Shown here: one piece after another, positions 42,860 to 51,958 of the stretch
How positions within the stretch are numbered: the stretch's first letter is position 1
Layout: each line of letters starts with the position of its first letter
NCBI GenBank assembly: GCA_003612585.1
Contig: RAZH01000006.1
Location: 62,001-126,000, forward strand
DNA: 64,000 bases
Direction of reading: 5' to 3'
From: a bacterium 1XD42-54
GTDB lineage: Bacteria; Bacillota; Clostridia; Lachnospirales; Lachnospiraceae
Notes under the pieces: generated by a model
Seen by the model: only the letters and a program-made list of their open reading frames with translations
The model's database searches: none
What the model was told of the DNA's origin: nothing
Translations under genes and position numbers: made by a program

Positions 42860-45241
42860 TTATTTAAATTCCACAATCGTAACTCCCGCGTCGCCCTCGC
42901 CGTATTCGCCCAGGCGGAAGGAAGCGACGTTTTTCTGCTTGCGCAGATGCTGATGTACGGCCTTGCGCAGAATACCGCTGCCCTTTCCGTGCACGACACG
43001 TACCGGAGAGAGGTGTGCGAGGTAAGCATCGTCAAGGTATTTATCGAGTTCGACAATAGCCTCATCTGAATTCAGACCGATCAGGTTGATTTCCGCGCTG
43101 ATGGAGTAGGATTTTGCCATTTTGACCTTTCCGGTGCTTGCATGGGCCGTTTTTTTGGCTTTGAAAGCTGGTTCGTCCTCGAGCTTTTCAAGATCTTTGA
43201 TATTGATCTGAGAGCGAAGGATTCCCATTTGAACAAAAAGGTTCCCTTTTGCGTCAGGGAGTGTGCTGACGGTACCTTTGAGGTTCATGCTGAGGACGCG
43301 CACGCTGTCGCCGATGCGAAGGTCCTTTGCCGTGAGCTCTTTTCCATGTTTTTTCGCTGCCTTTATCCCGAGCTCTTTGTCGATGCCGGACATTTTTTCG
43401 CGCAGTCGCGTGCGTTCCTGCTCCATCTTTTTGGAAGCGTCGGATTCTTTTCCGAGTTTGTTATATTTGCGGATGGTGTCGTCCGCATATTCCTTTGCTT
43501 CGCGCAGGATGCTCTGTGCTTCTTCCCGGGCTTTTTGCAAAATGGCGTCACGGTTTGATTCCAGTCGGTCTTCCTTACGCTCAAGCCGTTTTTTCAGCTC
43601 TTCGATTTCCTGTTTGTAGCGGTTGATTTCCTGCTGTTCCTGCTCAATGGTGGCGCGGCTTGTCTCAAGATTTGCGATGACGTCCTCAAAATCCTCCGCA
43701 TCCTGCGTCAGATGTTCTTTTGCCTCTTCAATGACGTAATCCGGAAGCCCGAGCTTTTCGGAGATCGCAAAGGCGTTGCTCTTTCCAGGAATACCGATCA
43801 GGAGGCGGTAGGTGGGACGTAAGGTTTCCACGCTGAATTCACAGCAACCGTTTTCCACGCCGGGAGTTGACAGCGCGTACACCTTTAATTCACTGTAATG
43901 TGTTGTGGCGATCGTGCGGGTGCCGCGGCGGTGCAGGTTGGACAGGATGGAGATCGCAAGAGCGGCTCCTTCCGTCGGGTCTGTTCCGGCGCCGAGCTCA
44001 TCAAACAGTACAAGGGAGCGGTCGTCAGCCTGTTCCCAGAAGGATACAATATTTGTCATGTGGGACGAAAAGGTACTGAGGCTCTGTTCAATACTCTGTT
44101 CGTCTCCGATGTCTGCGTACACTTCATGGAAAACGGCGAGCTCACTGTGGTCGAAGGCAGGGATGTGAAGCCCAGCCTGTCCGAGCAGTGTGAAAAGACC
44201 GACTGTTTTGAGGGAAACAGTCTTACCGCCAGTATTCGGTCCGGAGATGACAAGCAATGTGAAGGTATCTCCAAGATGAATGTCAACCGGCACGACAGAT
44301 TTCGGGTCCAGCAGCGGATGACGGCCTTTTTTGATGCGAATCCGTCCTTCTTCGTTAAAATCGGGCTCTGTTCCGTTGTAAGAGAGGGAGAGCTGTGCGC
44401 GGGCAAAGATGAAGTCAAGCTCTGTAAGCAGCAGTACGTTGTAATTCAGAGGCTCACTCTGTGCGGCAACTAGGCTGCTCAAAGTTGCGAGTACGATTTC
44501 AATTTCTTTTTCTTCTTTGATCTCGAGTTCCCGCAGGTCGTTGTTCAGCTTTACGACAGCCATCGGCTCAACAAAGAGCGTAGAACCGGAGGAGGATTGA
44601 TCGTGGATCATACCGGGAATCTGCCCGCGGTATTCTGCCTTAACCGGAATACAGAAGCGGCCGTTTCGCTGAGTGATCACAGCGTCTTGCAGATAAGTGC
44701 GGGACGGGCCGTTTACGAGGCCGGCCAGCTGTGTGCGGATTTTTTCGTTTGCCAGACGGATGGCGCGGCGTACCTGACGCAGGCCAGGGCTGGCGTCGTC
44801 GCTGATCTCTTCTTCAGAGATGATGCAGCGCCGGATTTCTGCGGCAAGCGGTGTGAGTGGCTGTAGATCTGTGAACATCTGCTCCAGGGAGTCCTGCGGC
44901 ATCTCTTCGCGGTTTTCACTGCGGGACCAGGATTTTACCCGAGCAGTCACCTCAAGCAGCTTGCATACGCGAAGCAGTTCTTCGATGTTCAAAGAACTGC
45001 CGATTTCCAGGCGCTTCAGTGAACTGCGGATATCGCTTAGTCCGGAAAATGAGATGTTTCCTTTGCGGCAGATCCGGCTTACAGCATCCGAAGTTTCCTT
45101 TTGCATCCGGCGGATTTCCGAAAGGTCGTCTGACGGGACTAGCTGCTGGCAAAGGGATTTGCCCGGCTGAGAGCCTGCGTACTGCGTCAGCCGTTCTATG
45201 ATTTTATGGTATTCGAGTACCTTTAGTGCTTTTTCGTTCAT
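42860..45241 (-). CDS. mutS2: Endonuclease MutS2 with Smr domain
   Basis: MutS2 is a MutS-like ATPase that in Gram-positive bacteria acts on recombination intermediates or on collided ribosomes (where it is also called RqcU). The 793-residue protein shows the helical clamp and core domains, the ATPase (ISGPNTGGKTVSLKTVG near 330, VLFDELGAGTDPTEGAALA, TIATTHYSELK), a long coiled coil (about 520-620), a KOW-like segment (RIGDSVRVLSMNLKG), and a C-terminal Smr nuclease domain with INLIGLNSDEAIVELDKYL and VRVVHGKGSGILRKAV. All motifs are intact. The start at 45241 gives the normal N-terminus MNEKALKVLEYHKI. The length is typical. Confidence 0.95.
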   Translation of the reverse strand: MNEKALKVLEYHKIIERLTQYAGSQPGKSLCQQLVPSDDLSEIRRMQKETSDAVSRICRKGNISFSGLSDIRSSLKRLEIGSSLNIEELLRVCKLLEVTARVKSWSRSENREEMPQDSLEQMFTDLQPLTPLAAEIRRCIISEEEISDDASPGLRQVRRAIRLANEKIRTQLAGLVNGPSRTYLQDAVITQRNGRFCIPVKAEYRGQIPGMIHDQSSSGSTLFVEPMAVVKLNNDLRELEIKEEKEIEIVLATLSSLVAAQSEPLNYNVLLLTELDFIFARAQLSLSYNGTEPDFNEEGRIRIKKGRHPLLDPKSVVPVDIHLGDTFTLLVISGPNTGGKTVSLKTVGLFTLLGQAGLHIPAFDHSELAVFHEVYADIGDEQSIEQSLSTFSSHMTNIVSFWEQADDRSLVLFDELGAGTDPTEGAALAISILSNLHRRGTRTIATTHYSELKVYALSTPGVENGCCEFSVETLRPTYRLLIGIPGKSNAFAISEKLGLPDYVIEEAKEHLTQDAEDFEDVIANLETSRATIEQEQQEINRYKQEIEELKKRLERKEDRLESNRDAILQKAREEAQSILREAKEYADDTIRKYNKLGKESDASKKMEQERTRLREKMSGIDKELGIKAAKKHGKELTAKDLRIGDSVRVLSMNLKGTVSTLPDAKGNLFVQMGILRSQINIKDLEKLEDEPAFKAKKTAHASTGKVKMAKSYSISAEINLIGLNSDEAIVELDKYLDDAYLAHLSPVRVVHGKGSGILRKAVHQHLRKQKNVASFRLGEYGEGDAGVTIVEFK

Positions 45242-45282
45242 GAACCATACCCCATTACTTTCTGTTGAATTTCCTGTCTTTT

Positions 45283-45311
45283 ATTTTACCTTATTCTTCC
45301 CGGTTTGAAAA
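45283..45311 (-). promoter_or_regulatory. Predicted promoter of the mutS2 operon
   Basis: On the minus strand, TTTTCA (45306-45311) and TAAAAT (45283-45288) with a 17-base spacer, 41 bases from the start codon. The -35 is weak. Confidence 0.4.
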
Positions 45312-45369
45312 CTGAAACTTTCTATATTCTGGCGTTACAATTTCTCCCTATATAAAGTAACAATTGTAG

Positions 45370-45398
45370 TTGCATAACTTTTGAAAATGTAATATAAT
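45370..45398 (+). promoter_or_regulatory. Promoter of the acylation cassette
   Basis: TTGCAT (45370-45375), 17-base spacer, TATAAT (45393-45398), 67 bases before the acyl carrier protein start. The leader between is very AT-rich. Confidence 0.8.
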
Positions 45399-45465
45399 CA
45401 AACCGTCTATCTAATTAAAATGTAAGACAAATGTAACATTTCATTAATAAAAAACGGAGGGTATT

Positions 45466-45693
45466 ATGAACGAATTAATTGAAGCCTTAAAAAGAGTAAA
45501 CGCGAGTATTGATTATGAAAATGAAAAGCATCTGGTGACAGACAAGCTGATTGATTCGATTGATATGTCCGCAGTTCTGGCGGAGCTGGAGGACACGTTT
45601 GATATAGAGATTGATATGGAATATATTGTTCCGGAAAACTTTGACAGTGTAGAAGCAATGTGGGATATGATACAGGAGCTGACAGGAGAATAA
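45466..45693 (+). CDS. Acyl carrier protein, DltC-like
   Basis: This is a 75-residue carrier protein. The phosphopantetheine serine is Ser31 in LIDSIDMSAVLAELEDTFDI, followed by the acidic helix typical of carrier proteins (IEIDMEYIVPENFDSVEAMW). Size, pI and position directly before an MBOAT gene resemble DltC, which carries D-alanine for teichoic acid. But DSIDM rather than DSLD/DSMD and the absence of a DltA-like ligase next to it leave the loaded acyl group open. ATG 45466 follows CGGAGGG. The next gene starts one base after the stop region (45695), so the cassette is translationally tight. Confidence 0.88.
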   Translation: MNELIEALKRVNASIDYENEKHLVTDKLIDSIDMSAVLAELEDTFDIEIDMEYIVPENFDSVEAMWDMIQELTGE

Positions 45694-45694
45694 G

Positions 45695-47284
45695 ATGACG
45701 TTCATACAGGTAAAATTTCTGATTTTCCTGATTGCTGTCTTTTTTACGTTTTATATATGTCCGGTCAAACATAGATGGATCGTACTGCTCTGCTCGAGCA
45801 TAGTTTTTTACGCGATAGCAGGTATCCGGTACCTTCCATTTATTTTTGTGACTTCGTTTACGGTTTACCTGGCAGGCCGGAAAATGGGACGTATCTATGA
45901 CGAGCAGGAGGAGGCGGCGAAAGCGGACGGGCTTTCCCGAAAAGAAAAAAAGGAGCTCAAAGATCAGGCAAAGGCCCGATGCCGCAGTACCATGATCTGG
46001 GTTCTGGTGCTGAACCTTGCCATTTTGATCCTGTGTAAATATCTGAAGTTTTTTGTGGAACCGATCAATGCGCTGTGGCAGCGCGCGGGCGGGAGCGGTG
46101 AGTTCACGGCAGCTTCGATTATTGTGCCGCTTGGAATCTCCTACTATACGTTTTCCGCGCTCGGTTATCTGCTGGATATTTATTGGAGAAGAATATCGTG
46201 GGAGAAGAGCTATCCGCGTTTTTTATTGTATCTGATTTATTTTCCGCATATTCTGCAGGGACCGATTGAGCGGTACGGCCGCCTCGGCCAGAGGCTGAAA
46301 GAGGAGCTGCGCTTTGATTATCAGAGAGTGACCTTCGGCATACAGCTGATTGTGTGGGGATTCATGAAAAAGCTGATTCTCGCAGACCGGCTCGATGTTT
46401 TTATTTCCGGAGTTTATAAGAATTATGAACGTGCAGAAGGGCTGATCTTTGTGGTTGCAGCTTTGTTGGACGTGGTGTACATATATGCGGATTTCTCTGG
46501 GTGCATGGATATGGCGCGCGGAATCTCACAGATTTTTGGCGTGGAGCTTGACCTGAATTTTGATCATCCGTTCTCTTCAAAGGACATTGCGGAATTCTGG
46601 AGAAGATGGCACATTACGCTGGGCGAGTGGTTTAAGGACTATGTGTATTATCCAGTGTCCACCTCGAAGCTGGTCAAGAAGATCAGTAAAAAGACGAGGA
46701 ACAACTGGCCGCCGCGGCTTTCGCGTCTGGCGATGAATGCTCTGCCAGTCACGGTTACGTGGATTCTGACCGGATTATGGCATGGAACCGGGAAAACGTA
46801 CCTGGCATGGGGCGTTTATTATGCCGTTCTGCTGCTGATCTCGTCCACATTCGGGGAAGATCTGCATCAGCTTGCAGTAAAATGCAAAATTCGGACAGAG
46901 ACGATGTCCTGGTCACTGTTTCAGATGGCAAGAACTACGCTTATTTTTGCAGGCGGCCGGCTTTTGACACGGCCCGGCGGGCTGCGAAAAACGTTGCACA
47001 TCGGAAAGAGCATTCTGACCGATTTCAATCCTTGGGTACTGACGGACGGTACACTGTACAGCTTCGGGCTGGAACAGGATGCGATGCTGCTTTCGGCTGT
47101 GTTTATTGCTGTTTTCGGTGTAGTGGGCTGGTATCAGAAAAAGGCTTCCATTCGTGAGACGATTGCCGCGCAGAATCTGGTATTTCGCTGGAGTATTTAT
47201 CTGGCGGGCGTGCTCGCCGTGATGATTTTTGGTATCTATGGACCAGGATACAGCGCCGCTTCATTTGTTTATATGGCGTATTAA
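45695..47284 (+). CDS. MBOAT-family membrane O-acyltransferase, DltB/AlgI-like
   Basis: This 529-residue multi-pass membrane protein belongs to the membrane-bound O-acyltransferases that move an acyl group through the membrane onto a surface polymer. Diagnostic blocks: VPLGISYYTFSALGYLLD, LIYFPHILQGPIERY, YADFSGCMDMARGIS, FWRRWHITLGEWFKDYVYYP (conserved His near 306) and LTGLWHGTGKTYLAWG with the catalytic His363. ATG 45695 begins right after the carrier protein stop, with CAGGAGAA as ribosome site inside that gene. With the carrier protein and the SGNH protein it makes a complete transfer unit, lacking only the enzyme that loads the carrier. Confidence 0.92.
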   Translation: MTFIQVKFLIFLIAVFFTFYICPVKHRWIVLLCSSIVFYAIAGIRYLPFIFVTSFTVYLAGRKMGRIYDEQEEAAKADGLSRKEKKELKDQAKARCRSTMIWVLVLNLAILILCKYLKFFVEPINALWQRAGGSGEFTAASIIVPLGISYYTFSALGYLLDIYWRRISWEKSYPRFLLYLIYFPHILQGPIERYGRLGQRLKEELRFDYQRVTFGIQLIVWGFMKKLILADRLDVFISGVYKNYERAEGLIFVVAALLDVVYIYADFSGCMDMARGISQIFGVELDLNFDHPFSSKDIAEFWRRWHITLGEWFKDYVYYPVSTSKLVKKISKKTRNNWPPRLSRLAMNALPVTVTWILTGLWHGTGKTYLAWGVYYAVLLLISSTFGEDLHQLAVKCKIRTETMSWSLFQMARTTLIFAGGRLLTRPGGLRKTLHIGKSILTDFNPWVLTDGTLYSFGLEQDAMLLSAVFIAVFGVVGWYQKKASIRETIAAQNLVFRWSIYLAGVLAVMIFGIYGPGYSAASFVYMAY

Positions 47285-47301
47285 TTGCACAGGGGATGTT
47301 T

Positions 47302-48807
47302 ATGACTAGAAAACAGATTGGTAAGGTGGCAGGTTTTTTGCTGGTGCTGCTGGCAAGCGTGATCTGTCTGACGTATATTTTTATCAATAAATGGACGTCT
47401 GTCTGCTATGAAAGTTCGGTGCCGACAGAATTTTATAAGCTGGATAAAAACAGCATAGAGGTCGCTTTTTTTGGCAGCAGTCAGGTGGCGCAGGGAATTT
47501 CCGGGATGGAACTTTACGAGGACTATGGAATTTCCGCCTATACGCTGGGCACTGCGAGACAGCCAATGCTTGCAACGTATGCCTGGCTGAAGGAATGTTA
47601 TAAAACGCAGAAGATCAAACTTGCGGTGATTGATACAGCGGCGCTTTATTACAAGACAGTTCCGGAGACAAGATACCGGCAGGCATTTGACAATATGAAG
47701 CTGTCGTGGAACAAGATTCAGGCGCTTCTTGCGCACAGGAGCCATGGGGCCAAGGATCCGTTTTTCAGCTATATTTTCCGTATTTCGAAATACCATTCCA
47801 GATGGAATGATCTCGATGAGGAAGATTTTACGTTTTATCTGGATGACCATATGGTATTTCGGGGCAATGCGCTGTATTCGGATAAAGTGACGCTTGATAT
47901 CAATGCGCTTGCATACGATAACGATAAGCCGTCCGCTACAGCTGCCATGAACAGCTTTGAGGTGGAATATATGGAGAAGTTTATTGATTTCTGTGAGGAA
48001 AACGGAATCGAGCTTCTTCTGATCAAAACGCCGCGTACGGACTGGAACATTACGCAGCATGAGCAGGTGGCGGAATTTGCGGCGCAGCATGAGCTGCCGT
48101 TCCTGGATCTGTGCTCCATGGATGCACTTGAGGCCATGGGAATTGATTCGGTGAATGATTTTATGGACAAAAAGCATCTGAATATTTCCGGTGCGGAAAA
48201 AATGTCCAGGTACATCGGCGCATACCTGAAGGAAAATTATGAGTTGACGGATTTCAGGGACGTGGAAGGTTTTAATGAATTAAATTATGACAGGTACTGT
48301 GAACGAAAAGAAGACAGTAAGCTTCAGATGGCTGTGGATGTCATAGAGTATCTTCCATATCTGAAAAATGAACGCTATGATGTTCTGCTTCAGACAACGG
48401 CTGATGTGACAGGGCTGTTTTCACCGGAGATGCTGGAGGTGTTTTCCGATCTTGGTTTGCAGGGGCAGATCAACGGGCTTTACGGACATACGTATATCGC
48501 TCAGGTAAACAGTGGAGTCTGTGTTTATGAAAGCACATCGGAAAAGAAGATGAAGCATAAAGGATATTTGTCGGATGGTACGGAATATAAGCTCGACAGC
48601 TCTTACAAAGAGGAGGATGCTCCTGAACTTGAATTTCATTTTCAGGATGTGGATTTCGCAAATCGGGGGATGAATATCCTAGTTTACGATCATCAAAACG
48701 GGATTGTGGTAGACCGGAGTACACTTGCCTACAGTGAGGCGACTGGCGGTCTGATGCTCATCAAAGAAAATCCGCGGCGTATGCTGGTGGAATTGGCTGG
48801 AAAGTAA
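47302..48807 (+). CDS. DltD/AlgJ-like membrane-anchored SGNH hydrolase-fold protein
   Basis: The 501-residue protein has an N-terminal membrane anchor (about 8-28) and an extracellular SGNH-type domain. The nucleophile block reads EVAFFGSSQVAQGISG (Ser59/Ser60) and the Asp-His pair is in FMDKKHLNISGAEKMS (Asp289, His292). Such proteins finish acyl transfer from the MBOAT protein to the polymer in Dlt and alginate systems. The last about 190 residues hold further conserved-looking sequence with no recognised domain. The ATG at 47302 is preferred over 47296 because AGGGGAT sits five bases before it and none before the other. The gene follows the MBOAT gene by 17 bases. Confidence 0.85.
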   Translation: MTRKQIGKVAGFLLVLLASVICLTYIFINKWTSVCYESSVPTEFYKLDKNSIEVAFFGSSQVAQGISGMELYEDYGISAYTLGTARQPMLATYAWLKECYKTQKIKLAVIDTAALYYKTVPETRYRQAFDNMKLSWNKIQALLAHRSHGAKDPFFSYIFRISKYHSRWNDLDEEDFTFYLDDHMVFRGNALYSDKVTLDINALAYDNDKPSATAAMNSFEVEYMEKFIDFCEENGIELLLIKTPRTDWNITQHEQVAEFAAQHELPFLDLCSMDALEAMGIDSVNDFMDKKHLNISGAEKMSRYIGAYLKENYELTDFRDVEGFNELNYDRYCERKEDSKLQMAVDVIEYLPYLKNERYDVLLQTTADVTGLFSPEMLEVFSDLGLQGQINGLYGHTYIAQVNSGVCVYESTSEKKMKHKGYLSDGTEYKLDSSYKEEDAPELEFHFQDVDFANRGMNILVYDHQNGIVVDRSTLAYSEATGGLMLIKENPRRMLVELAGK

Positions 48808-48914
48808 TAGAATAAAAATATCTGGGAAGAGCAGACAGTTTGACCGGCAAATGCACAAGGCGGTTGCGGTTTCACTGATTTTGCGGTGAAATGAGAGAGG
48901 AATAGGAGACAGAG

Positions 48915-49862
48915 ATGAAATATATAGGGACATTTCGCGAGGGCGATAAAATAAATGAGATTTATTTGTGTAAATATAAGCAGTCGGCTACCGCGAAAAA
49001 CGGAAAGATGTATGAAAACGTAATCCTGCAGGATAAAACAGGTACGATTGATGCAAAGATATGGGATCCGAATTCCTCAGGGATTGAAGACTTTGAAGTG
49101 ATGGATTATGTATTTATCACCGGGGATGTCAACTGCTTTCAGGGAACGCTTCAGATGAATATCAAACGGGCGCGCAGAGCGCAGGATTCAGAGTATGTGG
49201 CGGCAGATTACCTTCCTGTCAGCGAAAAGAATATTGACGCAATGTTCGAAGAGCTGATGGACTGCATGAAGCAGGTGGAGAACCCGTACCTGCAGAAATT
49301 GATTCAGATGTATTTTGTGGAGAATGCCTCCTTTGTGGATGCTTTTAAGAAGCATTCGGCTGCGAAGACAGTACATCACAGCTTTGTGGGCGGCTTGCTG
49401 GAGCATACGCTTGGCGTTGTGAAGCTGTGTGAATGTTATGTGAAACAGTATCCTTATCTGAACAGAGACCTGCTTTTTACGGCAGCTCTGTTTCATGATA
49501 TCGGAAAACTCAAGGAAATTTCGAATTTTCCGGAGAATGACTATACGGATGACGGGCAGCTTCTGGGGCACATTGTGATGGGGTGCGAGCTGGTTGGTTT
49601 TGGCTGCCGCCATATTAAAAATTTCCCGAAAAAACTGATGAGCGAACTTCAGCACTGCATCCTGGCACATCACGGCGAACTGGAATTCGGTTCTCCGAAG
49701 AAACCGGCTCTGGCGGAAGCAATGGCGCTTAATTATGCGGACAATACGGATGCCAAGCTTGAGACCATGCGGGAGATACTCAAAGGCGCGGGAGAGAATA
49801 AAGAATGGCTGGGGTATAACAAGCTTTTTGAGTCGAATCTGAGGAAGAGTACAGAATTTTAA
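48915..49862 (+). CDS. HD-domain 3'-5' exoribonuclease, YhaM type
   Basis: The 315-residue protein starts with an OB-fold nucleic-acid-binding domain (KNGKMYENVILQDKTGTIDA, about 1-90) and continues with an HD phosphohydrolase domain: HHSFVGGLLEHTLGVV, AALFHDIGKLKEI with His194-Asp195, and LAHHGELEFGSPKKPALAEA, then DNTDAKLETM. This is the YhaM architecture, a 3'-5' exonuclease that trims mRNA ends in Firmicutes. ATG 48915 follows AGGAATAGGAGAC. The gene has a strong terminator after it. Other HD-OB proteins exist, but the domain order and conserved blocks fit YhaM well. Confidence 0.9.
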   Translation: MKYIGTFREGDKINEIYLCKYKQSATAKNGKMYENVILQDKTGTIDAKIWDPNSSGIEDFEVMDYVFITGDVNCFQGTLQMNIKRARRAQDSEYVAADYLPVSEKNIDAMFEELMDCMKQVENPYLQKLIQMYFVENASFVDAFKKHSAAKTVHHSFVGGLLEHTLGVVKLCECYVKQYPYLNRDLLFTAALFHDIGKLKEISNFPENDYTDDGQLLGHIVMGCELVGFGCRHIKNFPKKLMSELQHCILAHHGELEFGSPKKPALAEAMALNYADNTDAKLETMREILKGAGENKEWLGYNKLFESNLRKSTEF

Positions 49863-49893
49863 GGATTGCGGGAACATATTTGAGGAAAAGGAC

Positions 49894-49919
49894 GCCCCTG
49901 GTACCAGGGGCTGATTTTT
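49894..49919 (+). terminator. Terminator after the YhaM-type gene
   Basis: GCCCCTGGTACCAGGGGC (49894-49911) is a perfect palindrome followed by TGATTTTTG. Confidence 0.85.
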
Positions 49920-49980
49920 GCAAGATGATTCACATAGTGGTTTTTGTAATATAGTAGTTTGGTAAATGAAGGGGCGGAAG

Positions 49981-51342
49981 ATGAGAAAAGATGATTTGGT
50001 AGTTGTGTCGGTTGAGGATATGAGCAGTGAAGGTATGGGAGTCGGGCATGTGGATGGCCTGGCTCTTTTTGTAAAGGATACTGTGATCGGGGACGTCGCT
50101 GAGGTCAAGATCATGAAGATGAAGAAGAATTATGGGTATGCGAGGTTGGTTCGTCTGATCACGCCGAGTGCGGATCGCATCGAGCCGCCGTGTCCGGTGG
50201 CTCGTCAGTGCGGCGGCTGTCAGATTCAGGCGATGAGTTATGAGGCTCAGCTTCGCTTTAAAGAGAAAAAGGTACGGGAAAATTTGCAGCGGATCGGAAA
50301 ATTTGAGAATCCGCCCATGGAGCCGATTATTGGAATGAAGGAGCCGTATCGCTATCGCAATAAGGCGCAGTTCCCAATCGGAAAGGATAAATCAGGGAAG
50401 CTGATTGCGGGTTTTTATGCGGGGCGGACGCATGCAATTATTGGATGCCGTGATTGCCTGCTGGGACATGAAATCAATCAGAAAATTTTGGATATTGTTT
50501 TACATCATATGGAAACATACAGGATTCCGGCCTATGATGAGACAACAGGTACCGGACTGGTGCGCCATGTGATGACGCGCGTGGGGCAGCAGACCGGACA
50601 GACCATGGTCTGCGTTGTAATCAATGGCAGAACGCTTCCGGGCGGGGAGGCTCTGGCAGAGGAGCTTATGCAGCTTCCAGGTATGTCGAGCATTACCTTA
50701 AGCAGCAATCTGGAAAAAACGAACGTTATCATGGGCAAGACACTTTCCCTACTTGCAGGCAAGGAGTATATCGAGGACTATATCGGCGACGTCCGTTTCC
50801 GGATTTCCCCTCTTTCTTTTTATCAGGTAAACCCGGTACAGACAGAAAAGCTGTACGGCAAGGCGCTTGAGTATGCTGCTCTGACCGGTGAGGAGACCGT
50901 ATGGGACCTCTACTGCGGTATTGGAACGATTTCCTTGTTCCTGGCCCGCAGGGCAAAGCATGTTTATGGTGTGGAGATTGTGCCCGAGGCAATCCGGGAT
51001 GCCCGCAGCAACGCAGAGCTGAACCATATTACAAATGCAGACTTTTATGTGGGGAAAGCAGAAGAGGTTCTGCCGGAGAAATTTGAGAAGGAGCATATTT
51101 TTGCAGACGTAATAGTGATCGACCCGCCCCGCAAAGGATGCGAACAAAGCGTGCTCGATACCATGATACAGATGGCTCCGAAGCGCATTGTGTACGTAAG
51201 CTGTGATTCTGCGACTTTGGCAAGAGATTTGAAGTATTTGTGCGAGAAGGGGTATGAATTGAAGAAGGTTTGTGCGGTAGATATGTTTGGGAACAGTGTG
51301 CATGTGGAGACGGTTGTAATGCTTACGAGAAAAGCCCAGTGA
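49981..51342 (+). CDS. 23S rRNA (uracil-5-)-methyltransferase, RlmD/RlmCD (RumA) family
   Basis: This 453-residue enzyme makes 5-methyluridine in 23S rRNA using SAM and a [4Fe-4S] cluster. It has an N-terminal TRAM domain (about 1-60), the cluster cysteines in CPVARQCGGC (Cys71, Cys77, Cys80, plus a later one in GCRDCLLGH), SAM motifs WDLYCGIGTISLFLAR and VIDPPRKGCEQS, and the catalytic nucleophile Cys408 in IVYVSCDSATLARDL. Firmicutes members often methylate both U747 and U1939 (RlmCD); the site specificity cannot be read here. ATG 49981 follows AAGGGGCGG; an ATG at 49966 in frame lies before that site and was rejected. Confidence 0.92.
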   Translation: MRKDDLVVVSVEDMSSEGMGVGHVDGLALFVKDTVIGDVAEVKIMKMKKNYGYARLVRLITPSADRIEPPCPVARQCGGCQIQAMSYEAQLRFKEKKVRENLQRIGKFENPPMEPIIGMKEPYRYRNKAQFPIGKDKSGKLIAGFYAGRTHAIIGCRDCLLGHEINQKILDIVLHHMETYRIPAYDETTGTGLVRHVMTRVGQQTGQTMVCVVINGRTLPGGEALAEELMQLPGMSSITLSSNLEKTNVIMGKTLSLLAGKEYIEDYIGDVRFRISPLSFYQVNPVQTEKLYGKALEYAALTGEETVWDLYCGIGTISLFLARRAKHVYGVEIVPEAIRDARSNAELNHITNADFYVGKAEEVLPEKFEKEHIFADVIVIDPPRKGCEQSVLDTMIQMAPKRIVYVSCDSATLARDLKYLCEKGYELKKVCAVDMFGNSVHVETVVMLTRKAQ

Positions 51343-51481
51343 TCAAAGGCTTCTGTTGATTTTGGAGGGAAAATGTGTATATGCTTGGATAGGAGAGCAA
51401 AGAGAGTTCTGTTTCCGATTACATGAGTATCTTGGTAACTGTACTGGTAGACTTAATTGGTAGCGCTACTTACAAAGATCG

Positions 51482-51673
51482 ATGTACATTTCACGAATAA
51501 AGGTGTTCAGGTTTCCCAGGATGGCTGTATTGATGGATACGTTTATCTCTGCTCTGACAGAAAACTATAATCTAGCCTATATGCTGGCAAATCCTGCGAT
51601 AGAGGCTGTTTGCTATGAAACAATCGAAGGAATGCCAGATGAAATTCCGATAGAACTATATGCCGCATTTTGA
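51482..51673 (+). CDS. Small hypothetical ORF, possible gene remnant
   Basis: This 63-codon frame encodes a protein ending YNLAYMLANPAIEAVCYETI and then EGMPDEIPIELYAAF, which looks like genuine protein sequence but is not recognised. No convincing ribosome site precedes the ATG at 51482 or the internal ones. It may be the surviving C-terminal end of a longer gene. The 140 bases before it (51343-51481) hold nothing recognisable. It opens the AT-rich, gene-poor patch that follows the methyltransferase gene. Confidence 0.35.
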   Translation: MYISRIKVFRFPRMAVLMDTFISALTENYNLAYMLANPAIEAVCYETIEGMPDEIPIELYAAF

Positions 51674-51737
51674 GACAGGGGTATTCGGAAGATGATAAAA
51701 TCTGGACAAGCCCGACCATTTACCACCTACATTTGTA

Positions 51738-51758
51738 GAAAAGGCTGCCGAAGCAGCC
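51738..51758 (-). terminator. Terminator of the RRxD-repeat gene
   Basis: On the minus strand GGCTGC-TTCG-GCAGCC (51743-51758) with a stable UUCG tetraloop, followed by TTTT. It lies 15 bases past the stop of the small minus-strand gene and confirms that this is a real transcription unit. Confidence 0.85.
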
Positions 51759-51772
51759 CGAATATATTAAAC

Positions 51773-51958
51773 CTAATAATGGTCTCGTCTATCTTCTCTG
51801 CGATCATTGCGTCTGTCTTCTCTGCGGTCTTCTCTGCGATCGTCGCGTCTGTCTTCTCTGCGGTTATCTCTGCGATCATCACGGCGATCACGGTCACAGC
51901 GGCATGGCGGACAGGGAGGACAAGGACGCATGCGGCGATTGTCAAAATTGTCAGGCAT
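51773..51958 (-). CDS. 61-residue Arg/Asp-rich repeat protein
   Basis: The protein starts MPDNFDNRRMRPCPPCPPCR, with three cysteines in a Pro-rich segment, then CDRD, and continues with nine tetrapeptides of type R-R-x-D (RRDD, RRDN, RRED and so on) to the end DHY. The call rests on three things: AAAGGAG seven bases before the ATG, a UUCG-loop terminator right after the stop, and the regular in-frame 12-base repeat. There is no membrane segment or known domain. The alternating charges could bind RNA, metal or form a charged filament; none is shown. The complementary strand also has an open frame, but it lacks start signals. Confidence 0.72.
   Translation of the reverse strand: MPDNFDNRRMRPCPPCPPCRCDRDRRDDRRDNRREDRRDDRREDRREDRRNDRREDRRDHY

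Noticed and set aside
42847-43065. N-terminal extension of the OmpR-type regulator
   Set aside because: It overlaps the conserved Smr domain of mutS2, and a good ribosome site marks the start at 42846.
45466-45693. Carrier protein as the fatty-acid synthesis AcpP
   Set aside because: It sits in a cassette with MBOAT and SGNH genes and lacks the AcpP-like DSLDTVE motif; no fab genes are nearby.
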